NCBI GenBank assembly: GCA_003086435.1
Contig: QEFD01000133.1
Coordinates: 1-12,064, forward strand
Length of the DNA: 12,064 nt
Reading direction: 5' to 3'
Source of the DNA: Acidianus hospitalis
GTDB lineage: Archaea; Thermoproteota; Thermoprotei_A; Sulfolobales; Sulfolobaceae
Below the pieces are notes generated by a model. It was not told where the DNA came from and made no database searches. It worked only from the letters and a program-made list of their open reading frames with translations. Both the position numbers and the translations under genes were made by a program. Of the stretch, positions 6,050-12,064 are shown piece by piece (within the stretch, counting starts at the first letter, position 1; every line of letters starts with the position of its first letter).

Positions 6050-7129
6050 GTGGCAGGAGAAAAAGTTCTTGTAATAGGATCCGGACCGGCAGGACTTTCG
6101 GCAACTAAGGAACTGCTAAATATGGGTGTTGACGTAGTCCTAGTTGAAAAGGAATCTTACTTGGGAGGAACTCCTAAGAAGTTAAAGTACAGCTTATTAT
6201 TCCCAGAATTAAGGCCTGCATCAGAAGTAATTGATCCTTTAATAAAGTCAGCTGACGGAGCAAAGAAGTACATGGAAAGCATAGTTGAAAGTGCTAAACC
6301 AGAAGGCAAAGGGTTTGTAGTTACAATAAAGGACAAGACGGGGAAAACAACTACTGAGAAGGTTAGTGCGATAATTGCGGCATCAGGTTTCGAGCACTTC
6401 GATTCCAGGAGGAAATATGAATATGGTTACGGAATAATTCCAAATATTTATCAAATATCAGACGTAGAAAGGATGCTTTCAGAGAATAAATTAGTTACAA
6501 CAAAGGGCACTCCTCCAAAGAGGGTAGCAATTCTACTGTGTGTAGGTTCAAGAGATGCAACTGTAGGCAATACTTACTGTTCTAGGGTATGCTGTGCGGT
6601 GTCAATTAAGCAGGCAATGGAAATTAAGCAAAGGATTCCAGATGCGGTAGTTCACATATACTATATGGATATAAGAACTTACGGATTAATGGAAGATAAA
6701 TTGTACTGGAGGTCTCAGTTAGAATATAGAGTAGGATTCATAAGAGGTAGGATTTCCGAGTTCATGAGAGGACCAAACGATACTGTAATAATTAAAGGAG
6801 AGGACACAATGAACTTGAACAGAGCTTTAGTAGTTCCCTACGATATGGTAATCCTTGCAAACGGAATGGAGTTAGGTTTGGGTTCTAAGCAAGTAGCTAA
6901 AGCCTTAGGATTGGAGTTTGAAGAGCACGGATTCGTAAAGCCTTTAGATCCAGATAGACTACCAGTACAATCAACTAGGAAAGGAATATTCCTAGCAGGA
7001 GCAATAACTGGTCCAAAGACTATTGCAGATTCAATAACTGAAGGACAGGCAGCAGCAATGAAGGCTTATGAGTATATAACTAAAGGAGTGTGGGAAGAGC
7101 CCGTAAAAGTTGAGGTGGTAGAACATTAA
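6050..7129 (+). CDS. hdrA: sHdr complex flavoprotein HdrA
   Basis: The FAD-binding core subunit, 359 residues. It matches the short sulfur-oxidiser HdrA and is much smaller than methanogen HdrA, which has extra ferredoxin and thioredoxin-reductase-like parts. The N-terminal dinucleotide motif is VIGSGPAGLSA (8-18), followed by VEKESYLGG. The family iron-sulfur motif is C164 (CVGSRD) with C177, C181 and C182 (YCSRVCC). The second FAD segment is at 312-336 (GIFLAGAITGP...). These features are intact. In the family HdrA links the two HdrB/C arms electronically. The start is GTG at 6050; GGGG at 6038-6041 lies upstream and no ATG is suitable. The sHdrH gene follows after 46 bases. Confidence 0.94.
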   Translation: MAGEKVLVIGSGPAGLSATKELLNMGVDVVLVEKESYLGGTPKKLKYSLLFPELRPASEVIDPLIKSADGAKKYMESIVESAKPEGKGFVVTIKDKTGKTTTEKVSAIIAASGFEHFDSRRKYEYGYGIIPNIYQISDVERMLSENKLVTTKGTPPKRVAILLCVGSRDATVGNTYCSRVCCAVSIKQAMEIKQRIPDAVVHIYYMDIRTYGLMEDKLYWRSQLEYRVGFIRGRISEFMRGPNDTVIIKGEDTMNLNRALVVPYDMVILANGMELGLGSKQVAKALGLEFEEHGFVKPLDPDRLPVQSTRKGIFLAGAITGPKTIADSITEGQAAAMKAYEYITKGVWEEPVKVEVVEH

Positions 7130-7175
7130 TCCTATTTTTTTAAACGTTGATTACGTAAGGGAAATTTTTAATGCA

Positions 7176-7865
7176 ATGTTAGATGTTGATATAAATAATA
7201 CTGTATCCGGTAATGCAAAGAAGTCGTTACAAACAATTTTGGATGCAATGGAATTAAAGAGCAAGACCTTACGCTCACTTGAGATTTCAACTGAGGAAGA
7301 CGCAAGGAAATTATTTGAGTCCGTGTTCTATGCAAGGAAGCACTTTTCAGACATTATTTCAAAGACTTCTATCCCGGAGTTATCCTCTGCATTCTCTCAA
7401 CTTAAGGATCCTTCCCTCTCCTATAGCGAGAGAGTGGAAAAGTTTAAATCCATAGTCAAGGGTGGAGAAAAGGAAGACATTGAGGATATGGCTAAGGAGA
7501 TTATTCATTTTCTAGAGCCGGAAAAATATCCTCTCTGGACTAGATGGATATGGAATAAGGAGAGGGGGACTGGTTCAATAAATTACGTAATTAAGGACGA
7601 CGTTAAGATAAATGACGAAAAAGAATTATTCTCCGCAATAGATGAACTAAGGAACATCTTGGAAATATTTGGTTTAGAATCCAAGGGTAAATATTACGTT
7701 ACTTCCGTTTTTTTAGTTTACGCATATGTTAGATACCTAGACTATACAACCCACCTGGCGGTAGATAAGAAAGCCGCCGGGTTAATTCCTACACATCTAT
7801 CTACCACAGCCCTGGTCTTGGGGCTAAAACCCTATCTCAAGGTGATCAAACTTGCCAATCCCTGA
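7176..7865 (+). CDS. sHdr cluster 'hyp' protein (sHdrH)
   Basis: This 229-residue protein is the unnamed gene always seen between hdrA and hdrC2 in the hdrC1-B1-A-hyp-C2-B2 order, also called sHdrH. It has no cysteine at all, so it is not an iron-sulfur or persulfide carrier. It is mostly helical. A landmark is a conserved-looking [20 protein letters not shown] (about 114-133), followed by a second helical region at 150-200. Its function is unknown; an assembly or structural role is possible. Start: ATG 7176, but the nearest GGG (7159-7161) is 14 bases away, which is long. The same frame stays open upstream into hdrA without any ATG/GTG/TTG. It overlaps hdrC2 by 14 bases. Its 3' end is richer in GC and C-ending codons than its neighbours. 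Confidence 0.85.
   Translation: MLDVDINNTVSGNAKKSLQTILDAMELKSKTLRSLEISTEEDARKLFESVFYARKHFSDIISKTSIPELSSAFSQLKDPSLSYSERVEKFKSIVKGGEKEDIEDMAKEIIHFLEPEKYPLWTRWIWNKERGTGSINYVIKDDVKINDEKELFSAIDELRNILEIFGLESKGKYYVTSVFLVYAYVRYLDYTTHLAVDKKAAGLIPTHLSTTALVLGLKPYLKVIKLANP
7754..7781 (+). other. GC-rich hairpin inside the 3' end of sHdrH
   Basis: CCTGGCGG (7754-7761) and CCGCCGGG (7774-7781) can pair over 8 bp (one G-U) around a 12-base loop. In this AT-rich sequence an eight-pair GC stem stands out. It lies about 70 bases before the hdrC2 start and could affect RNA processing or translation of hdrC2-hdrB2. It could also be only a by-product of the codons used. Confidence 0.3.
7839..7847 (+). promoter_or_regulatory. 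Strong Shine-Dalgarno site deciding the hdrC2 TTG start
   Basis: AAGGTGATC matches the complement of the Sulfolobales 16S 3' end almost perfectly. It ends four bases before TTG 7852. It lies inside the sHdrH coding region, so hdrC2 is translated by re-initiation or direct entry within the overlap. Confidence 0.75.
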
Positions 7866-8544
7866 GTTGGAAAAACCTATAATTAAAGGTGTAATTGAAA
7901 AGGAAAAAGTAGTAGTAGACGGAATTGAATTAGACGGTACTTGGAACGCATTCCTAGTGGAAAGAACGCAAACCGGTTACGACCCATCAGTATGGGATGA
8001 AATAGCTAACACTCTGGAAGGTGTTACAATTAGTGCCTGCTGGCAATGCGGTACCTGTACTTCAGGCTGTACAATGAGGGAATACGATCCAAACTTCGGC
8101 CCTAGAAAGTTCATTGATTTAGCAAGAAAGGGAGATAAGCAAGCATTAGCTGAATTGCAAGATTCGCTATGGAGGTGCGTATCATGCCAGAAGTGTACTC
8201 ATAGATGCCCTAAAGGAGTAATGGTTGAGGAAGTTGTTCACGCTATACATAATTACGCATTAAAGCACGGATTAGTTAAGAAGGATCCTGGCACAGTTTT
8301 CGATGAGCTATTTCTAGATACCGTAATGAAAAACGGCGGAAGAATAAGTGAGCTTTTATTAGGTTCCGCCTCAGCAAAGGCGGGTTTCGTAACCATGAGT
8401 TTGAGGGACTTGATAACCATGTCCGTACCCTTAATTAAATCCGGTCTAATAAAAGATCTATTAAAGCCAAATAAGGTAAAGAATTGGGATAGAATAAAGT
8501 CAGTATTAGAGGAAGCAATGAAGGAGGAGGTGAGACCAGAATGA
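7852..8544 (+). CDS. hdrC2: sHdr complex iron-sulfur subunit HdrC2
   Basis: The second HdrC paralogue, 230 residues. It has two complete CxxCxxCxxxC motifs: C63, C66, C69, C73 and C109, C112, C115, C119, exactly the same residue numbers as in HdrC1. Here the first set is followed by Thr instead of Pro (GCTMRE), while the second has the normal Pro (HRCPKG). [14 protein letters not shown] lies between them. Two [4Fe-4S] cubanes are expected, passing electrons between HdrB2 and HdrA. It starts at TTG 7852 with a near-perfect ribosome-binding site, overlapping sHdrH by 14 bases. Its TGA overlaps the hdrB2 ATG by 4 bases, so C2 and B2 are translationally coupled. Confidence 0.93.
   Translation: MPIPELEKPIIKGVIEKEKVVVDGIELDGTWNAFLVERTQTGYDPSVWDEIANTLEGVTISACWQCGTCTSGCTMREYDPNFGPRKFIDLARKGDKQALAELQDSLWRCVSCQKCTHRCPKGVMVEEVVHAIHNYALKHGLVKKDPGTVFDELFLDTVMKNGGRISELLLGSASAKAGFVTMSLRDLITMSVPLIKSGLIKDLLKPNKVKNWDRIKSVLEEAMKEEVRPE
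8523..8533 (+). promoter_or_regulatory. Shine-Dalgarno site of hdrB2
   Basis: GGAGGAGGTGA inside the end of hdrC2 lies seven bases before ATG 8541. Together with the ATGA stop/start overlap this implies equal production of HdrC2 and HdrB2. Confidence 0.7.
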
Positions 8545-9458
8545 GCACTAATAATCCATACGGCAAAGTAGCCTTCTATCCTGGATGTGCATTAGACGGA
8601 TTAGGAAAGTCGTACGACGTTTCGTTAAGGCTAGTAGCGGAAGACCTTGGACTTAAATTCGAGAGACTTGATGACTATAACTGTTGCGGTGCATTAGAAG
8701 TTAAGAACGTAAATACAATGGCCGGATTACTTCTCCCTGCTAGGAACTTATCGTTAGCTAGGAAAATAGGGGCTAACGCAATAATGTCTGCCTGCCCAGG
8801 TTGTCATTACTCTCTATCTAGAACGCAATATTACATGAGTAAATACACTAAAGTTAGGGAGAAAGTTAACGCGTACTTAGAGAAGATGGGAGAGAAACCT
8901 TACGACCTCCAGTTAATGACCATTCACGCAGTAGAGTACTTCTATAATACTGTGGGTGTTGAAGGAATAAAAGCTAAAGTCAAGAGGCCATTGACTGGAT
9001 TAAAGGTTGCTCCCTACTACGGTTGTTTATACACTAGACCAAAACCTTATACTTTAGCTGGATACATGAAGTTAAAGGACGATCCAGAGAGACCAATATT
9101 CATGGACGAGCTATTGAAGGCTTTAGGAGCAGAAGTAGTGCCATTTGAGGCTAAAACAATGTGTTGCGGAGGACCGCACGTTTATTCTGACGTTGAGGTA
9201 GCTTTACACCTCGAGGCAAGAATATTAAAGGAGGCTAGGAGGAACGGTGCGGATATGTTAGTTGTAGACTGTCCATTAGGTGGCGTTGCCTTAGAGACTA
9301 ATATGAATAAGATTGCAGAAAAGTACGGAGAAGACTTGAGGATGCCTATAGTTTACTTTACACAGCTGATGGCATTCGCGTTTGGGCATAGTCCAGAAGA
9401 GGCATTATTAACAGCTAACTTGACTAACCCAATGAGCATTCTAAAGAAGTATTTGTAA
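8541..9458 (+). CDS. hdrB2: sHdr complex subunit HdrB2, CCG-domain protein
   Basis: HdrB-like subunit of 305 residues, the normal length for the family. The first CCG half is complete: C16, C48-C49 and C85-P-G-C88, so one HdrB-type non-cubane [4Fe-4S] cluster can be expected. The second half has C162, C208-C209 and C244, but the last position of the CxxC is Gly (DCPLG), so one ligand is missing. This asymmetry, one full and one incomplete set, contrasts with HdrB1, where both sets are incomplete. Residues 205-211 (KTMCCGG) and 236-249 ([14 protein letters not shown]) are typical CCG surroundings. It partners HdrC2. Last gene of the hdr operon; a T6 run follows soon after. Confidence 0.93.
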   Translation: MSTNNPYGKVAFYPGCALDGLGKSYDVSLRLVAEDLGLKFERLDDYNCCGALEVKNVNTMAGLLLPARNLSLARKIGANAIMSACPGCHYSLSRTQYYMSKYTKVREKVNAYLEKMGEKPYDLQLMTIHAVEYFYNTVGVEGIKAKVKRPLTGLKVAPYYGCLYTRPKPYTLAGYMKLKDDPERPIFMDELLKALGAEVVPFEAKTMCCGGPHVYSDVEVALHLEARILKEARRNGADMLVVDCPLGGVALETNMNKIAEKYGEDLRMPIVYFTQLMAFAFGHSPEEALLTANLTNPMSILKKYL

Positions 9459-9469
9459 AGACAGGATTC

Positions 9470-9475
9470 TTTTTT
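9470..9475 (+). terminator. Poly-T terminator after the hdr operon
   Basis: T6, followed by a pyrimidine-rich tract, begins about a dozen bases after the hdrB2 stop. This is a typical archaeal end signal. The rest of 9459-9546 holds no gene I can see. Confidence 0.45.
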
Positions 9476-9546
9476 CTTACTTCTGTTCCTCGTTTCTTAT
9501 TCATTATTAACTATGTTTTAGATTCTATAGGTCTCTAGTCTAAGGT

Positions 9547-9560
9547 AAACCTTAAAAATT
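9547..9560 (+). promoter_or_regulatory. BRE/TATA promoter of the 108-aa gene
   Basis: AAACCTTAAAAATT is a good BRE/TATA match. Its centre is about 35 bases before ATG 9590, so the transcript should begin within about 10 bases of the start codon. No ribosome-binding site is present, which fits a leaderless or near-leaderless mRNA. Confidence 0.5.
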
Positions 9561-9568
9561 TGTTCATT

Positions 9569-9916
<348 letters not shown>

Positions 9917-9949
9917 TACAATATATAGAGCATAATAACATAATAATCA

Positions 9950-9977
9950 TTTTTTAAGTGAAACCATTGCTTTTTTT
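9950..9977 (+). terminator. Poly-T stretches after the 108-aa gene
   Basis: T6 at 9950-9955 and T7 at 9971-9977 lie in the gap between converging genes and would stop transcripts coming from 9590-9916. Confidence 0.4.
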
Positions 9978-9986
9978 CTTGTCCTT

Positions 9987-10073
9987 TTATTCTTTTTCAA
10001 CTTTCCAGTTCACGTTAACTTTTATTTGCCTAATTAATGTGTCTTTTAATGGACACCTCCTCATTGACTGTTC
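9987..10073 (-). pseudogene. C-terminal continuation of the OsmC gene beyond an in-frame TGA
   Basis: Directly after the TGA at 10074-10076 the same frame stays open for 28 codons to TAA at 9987-9989. It reads EQSMRRCPLKDTLIRQIKVN, then a short strand ending in WKVEKE. This is the expected OsmC C-terminus: the helix carrying the second catalytic cysteine (here C116 in RCPLKDTL) and the last beta strand. Joined to the upstream part it gives 137 residues, the normal family length. The stretch is unlikely to be translated alone. Confidence 0.75.
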
Positions 10074-10400
10074 TCATACTTCATTTATTCTTTCATCTTT
10101 GCTTTTCACAGTAATGAAGTAATTTACCTCAAGTAAGCCTGGAGGAACGTTAGGATCTCCTTGAAAACCTTTTGGATCCATAGTACCTTCAATATAGCCT
10201 TCAACGTCATCGAGCTTAACATTCATCTCCTTTGCGACGTAGTAAATTGTTAACATCATGCAAGAGAGTGCAGAAGCTAAGAGCATTTCTTCCGGCGTAG
10301 GGTAATCTGAGCCCATTAAACCTATATCGACTTCTTTTCCTGCAACGCAAGTTTTTGCTACATCTCCTTCTAATCTTCCTTCCACTGTAAAGGTTATCAT
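10074..10400 (-). CDS. OsmC-family protein, truncated by an in-frame TGA
   Basis: OsmC/Ohr-family proteins are thiol peroxidases that reduce organic hydroperoxides with two cysteines. The 108 residues before the stop contain the first half: strands with GKEVDIG, then the signature TPEEMLLASALSCMMLTIYY with the first catalytic cysteine C47, and then strands to INEV. The second catalytic cysteine motif is missing from this product but is present in frame just after the TGA (see 9987-10073). As it stands the gene lacks the resolving cysteine and last strand, so it is probably inactive unless the stop is an error or is read through. It begins one base after the stop of the 148-aa gene, hence one operon. 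C18 is a further cysteine near the N-terminus. Confidence 0.85.
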   Translation of the reverse strand: MITFTVEGRLEGDVAKTCVAGKEVDIGLMGSDYPTPEEMLLASALSCMMLTIYYVAKEMNVKLDDVEGYIEGTMDPKGFQGDPNVPPGLLEVNYFITVKSKDERINEV

Positions 10401-10401
10401 G

Positions 10402-10848
10402 TTAATTAATTAAGCCAATGTCCCTTAATATTGCTAACTCCACGGCATACCTTATATAATAAGCAGTCTTTTCTTCACTACTTAAAGCCCTTCCTATTTT
10501 CCTTTCGACTTCATTTATCTGATCTGTTACTACCACGCTTATGTTAGTCTCAATGAGCGGTTTATTGAGTTTGAAAGCTTGATAAACTCTCAATGTAAGT
10601 TCATACATCTCTTCGTCCATGTTAAGTAAGTAATTTCCTACTGCTGGAATTAGTTGCCCATTTATTTCGACCATCTTGCCTTTAAAATACGGTTTCCAAC
10701 TTAGCATACTATTCTTTACAAATTCCCACGACGGTGGAAAGCCTTTATATTCGTCTGCGGAAGGAACTTCAGCTATTTTATAAGTTTCTCCGTTAATTTC
10801 AATTTCTCCTTTAACTTCGACTTCTATTTTTCCTAATTTTTCCTTCAA
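10402..10848 (-). CDS. Hypothetical protein co-transcribed with the OsmC gene
   Basis: I do not recognise this 148-residue protein. It begins with beta strands rich in Glu/Lys/Val/Ile (KIEVEVKGEIEINGETYKIA) and continues with an aromatic segment (GFPPSWEF, MLSWKPYF). It ends in helices (about 116-145). It has no cysteine or membrane segment. The start is TTG at 10846-10848: an in-frame TAA lies three codons upstream and the first internal ATG is at residue 49. A GTGGTG sequence about 10 bases before the TTG could serve as the ribosome-binding site. A TATA-like box lies at about 10902-10913 on the same strand. The stop is one base from the OsmC ATG. Context suggests a shared stress or redox role, which is inference. 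Confidence 0.7.
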   Translation of the reverse strand: MKEKLGKIEVEVKGEIEINGETYKIAEVPSADEYKGFPPSWEFVKNSMLSWKPYFKGKMVEINGQLIPAVGNYLLNMDEEMYELTLRVYQAFKLNKPLIETNISVVVTDQINEVERKIGRALSSEEKTAYYIRYAVELAILRDIGLIN

Positions 10849-10871
10849 CGGGGATTACACCACTGTTTCTA

Positions 10872-10913
10872 CTTAATATAAGTAAAGATTTTTTTCTTTT
10901 CTATTTATTATAA
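10872..10913. promoter_or_regulatory. Divergent promoter region between the OsmC operon and the CBS operon
   Basis: The stretch contains ACTTAATATAAGTAAAG (10871-10887), TATA-like on both strands, then a poly-T tract, then CTATTTATTATAAC (10901-10914). On the minus strand the second element would start transcripts about 35 bases before TTG 10848. On the plus strand the first would start them about 20 bases before ATG 10925. Assignments are approximate. Confidence 0.35.
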
Positions 10914-10924
10914 CTTGATCTGAA

Positions 10925-11032
10925 ATGACTGCAAAAATGGACCCTTGTATTGAGGAATGTTACAGCCCAATATCATCTTGGAAATATGTTACAGTAGAAG
11001 AGTGCCTAGGCAGTGCAAAACTATACAAATAA
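10925..11032 (+). CDS. Small cysteine-containing protein upstream of the CBS gene
   Basis: A 35-codon frame begins at ATG 10925 (or ATG 10937) and ends at TAA 11030-11032, ten bases before the CBS-protein ATG. The product contains three cysteines, C8, C12 (CIEEC) and C27 (VEECLG), with Pro, Trp and Tyr. Its composition (DPCIEECYSPISSWKYVTVE) looks coding rather than random. No homologue is recognised. C8/C12/C27 might bind a metal or form disulfides. It could equally be a leader peptide controlling the CBS gene. There is no clear ribosome-binding site apart from a TTGATC close to the ATG. Confidence 0.5.
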   Translation: MTAKMDPCIEECYSPISSWKYVTVEECLGSAKLYK

Positions 11033-11042
11033 GTAAGGTACC

Positions 11043-11672
11043 ATGAGCCTAGAATACATGGTAAAAAATAAGGTAGATAAATTAATCGTCAACGAGGGTA
11101 ACAAAAGGAAGTTAGTAACACTAAAAGGCTTGATCTTCGGCAGGGAAGAGATATTTCATGAGATAAACGAAGGAGGAACTTGGAAAAAAGAAGAAATTTA
11201 CGACCTTATCTCAAAATATCATTTTTTATTTTTTACCTCTTCAAACCTTTTGATTGACGCTAAGGATTTCATAAAAAGTGAAAAAGCTAAGGAAATTGAG
11301 GTGGGAGAAGTAATGAACGTTGAGCCAATAATTTCTCCTCCAGAAGAGAGTGTATATAACGTTTTACAAAAAATGAGGGAGAGGGACGAAGAATACGCTA
11401 TAATTGTTTGTGATAGCTTACCTTGCGGGATTCTTGACCTATTTGGCGTTGGCAAGGCAATATTAGAAGGTAGATTGAAGGAAAGTGTAATGAACTTTGC
11501 TGAGAGGAATTTCTTTAAGGTAACACCAGAGTCCTCGTTGGAGACTGCTAGGAAGTTAATGATCTCGTCCTCGCGATTCTTCTTGCCTGTTGTTGACTTT
11601 AGGACTTTGCTTGGTAGCGTCTCTTGGAAGGAAGTTTTTGATAATCTAAATAAAGAAGCTTATGTTTCATGA
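11043..11672 (+). CDS. CBS-domain pair protein
   Basis: Protein of 209 residues with two CBS motifs forming one Bateman-type module: CBS1 at about 87-140 (VGEVMNVEPIISPPEESVYN...) and CBS2 at about 147-203 (VMNFAERNFFKVTPESSLET..., then GSVSWKEVFD). Such pairs usually sense adenosine nucleotides. The N-terminal 85 residues are not a DNA-binding or enzyme domain I recognise. They contain a charged half (KNKVDKLIVNEGNKRKLVTL) and an aromatic FLFFTSS segment. Two cysteines (C123, C128) sit in the CBS1 loop. The ATG at 11043 has AAGGT just upstream. It lies between the small Cys ORF and lbpA, all on the same strand, so an energy-linked control of lipoate or sulfur metabolism is conceivable but unproven. 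Confidence 0.85.
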   Translation: MSLEYMVKNKVDKLIVNEGNKRKLVTLKGLIFGREEIFHEINEGGTWKKEEIYDLISKYHFLFFTSSNLLIDAKDFIKSEKAKEIEVGEVMNVEPIISPPEESVYNVLQKMRERDEEYAIIVCDSLPCGILDLFGVGKAILEGRLKESVMNFAERNFFKVTPESSLETARKLMISSSRFFLPVVDFRTLLGSVSWKEVFDNLNKEAYVS

Positions 11673-11680
11673 ATTTCATA

Positions 11681-11697
11681 GGAAAAATTTTTAGTAT
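11681..11697 (+). promoter_or_regulatory. BRE/TATA promoter of lbpA
   Basis: GGAAAAATTTTTAGTATAG, centred about 28 bases before GTG 11722, is well placed for a transcript starting at or just before the GTG. This implies a leaderless mRNA. There is no Shine-Dalgarno site. Confidence 0.45.
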
Positions 11698-11721
11698 AGT
11701 TAATTGGTAAAGTTAATTTAA

Positions 11722-12064
11722 GTGGTAGATTTGGTAGTCGAATCCAACTGTGAAATTCCCGAAAATCTTCTTTACTATATTGAAGGCAAGAATACGGTAT
11801 GGGCAAAGCAAGAGTCGGCTGACGTAATTTTAGTAGGAATAACTGATATTGCACAAACAATGGCAGGAAAGATCGTAAAAGTTAGGATAAAGAAGAAGGG
11901 CATTAAAGTAGAGAGAGGCAGACCTTTAGCTACAATGGAGAGCGGTAAGTGGGCAGGCCCAGTTCCTGCTCCGGTCTCAGGAGAGATAATTGATGTTAAC
12001 GCTGAGGCAGAAAAAGATCCAGTAATAATTAACAGAGATCCATATGGTAAAGGTTGGTTAGTTA
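11722..12064 (+). CDS. lbpA: GcvH-like lipoate-binding protein LbpA (3' end beyond the window)
   Basis: The frame runs from GTG 11722 to the window edge (114 codons seen, no stop), so it is partial. An in-frame TAA directly before the GTG makes this the earliest start. The protein has the GcvH/lipoyl fold: WAKQESADVILVGITDIAQ (27-45), then AGKIVKVRIKKKG, then the lipoylation site K76 in ATMESGKWAGP, followed by PAPVSGEIIDVN and an ending NRDPYGKGWL. Sulfur oxidisers with sHdr carry such dedicated GcvH-like proteins as essential partners of the complex. No glycine-cleavage genes are visible here, which supports LbpA over GcvH. Lpd in the same locus (1100-2431) is its likely oxidase. It is probably expressed as a leaderless transcript. 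Confidence 0.9.
   Translation, partial: MVDLVVESNCEIPENLLYYIEGKNTVWAKQESADVILVGITDIAQTMAGKIVKVRIKKKGIKVERGRPLATMESGKWAGPVPAPVSGEIIDVNAEAEKDPVIINRDPYGKGWLV

Noticed and set aside
10074..10076. TGA in the OsmC gene as selenocysteine
   Set aside because: No Sulfolobales selenocysteine system is known, the catalytic positions C47 and C116 are ordinary cysteines, and I see no SECIS-like element. A mutation or error is simpler.
11219..11860. Minus-strand frames opposite the CBS and lbpA genes
   Set aside because: The plus-strand products have clear CBS and lipoyl-domain signatures; the antisense products do not resemble proteins.
11722..12064. Glycine cleavage H protein (GcvH) acting in glycine catabolism
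   Set aside because: No gcvT or gcvP is nearby and the locus is devoted to sHdr sulfur oxidation, so LbpA is preferred. The missing C-terminus and the sequence beyond the window leave some doubt.

Overview
The window is about 12 kb of AT-rich, gene-dense archaeal DNA. It almost certainly comes from a thermoacidophilic sulfur oxidiser of the order Sulfolobales (Metallosphaera/Acidianus/Sulfurisphaera type; the genus cannot be fixed from the window alone). Evidence: GGTGA(TC) Shine-Dalgarno sites, frequent GTG and TTG starts, leaderless or near-leaderless genes behind BRE/TATA boxes, poly-T stops, and a gene order matching the sulfur-oxidation locus described for Metallosphaera cuprina (dihydrolipoamide dehydrogenase, DsrE3A, DsrE2B, TusA, Hdr-like genes).

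Layout. (i) 1-232: no confident gene; a short coding-like remnant on the minus strand. (ii) 233-2814, minus strand: one tightly coupled operon, dsrE3A > lpd > a 113-aa unknown > a PDO/thioredoxin-like protein. All its junctions overlap. (iii) 2815-2969: divergent promoter region. (iv) 2970-9458, plus strand: dsrE2B, tusA, hdrC1, hdrB1, hdrA, hdrH ('hyp'), hdrC2, hdrB2, i.e. the sulfur-oxidising heterodisulfide-reductase-like (sHdr) complex with its sulfur-transfer proteins. (v) 9590-9916: small helical unknown. (vi) 9987-10848, minus strand: a 148-aa unknown and an OsmC-family gene interrupted by an in-frame TGA; the OsmC C-terminus, including its second catalytic cysteine motif, is intact beyond the stop. 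(vii) 10925-11672, plus strand: an unlisted 35-codon Cys-containing small ORF followed by a CBS-pair protein. (viii) 11722 to the window end: a GcvH-like lipoate-binding protein (LbpA), cut by the window edge.

How the genes fit together. From what is known of these families, DsrE3A and TusA pass sulfane sulfur or thiosulfonate groups on cysteine, sHdr oxidises the bound sulfur in the cytoplasm, and LbpA supplies the lipoyl arm sHdr needs. I infer that Lpd reoxidises dihydrolipoyl-LbpA with NAD+, because it is the distal partner of dsrE3A and no 2-oxoacid dehydrogenase genes are present. The 113-aa protein, the PDO-like protein, the helical 108-aa protein, the CBS protein and the 35-aa ORF are the less-described parts and are candidate accessory factors. 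The strongest anomaly is the OsmC nonsense codon.
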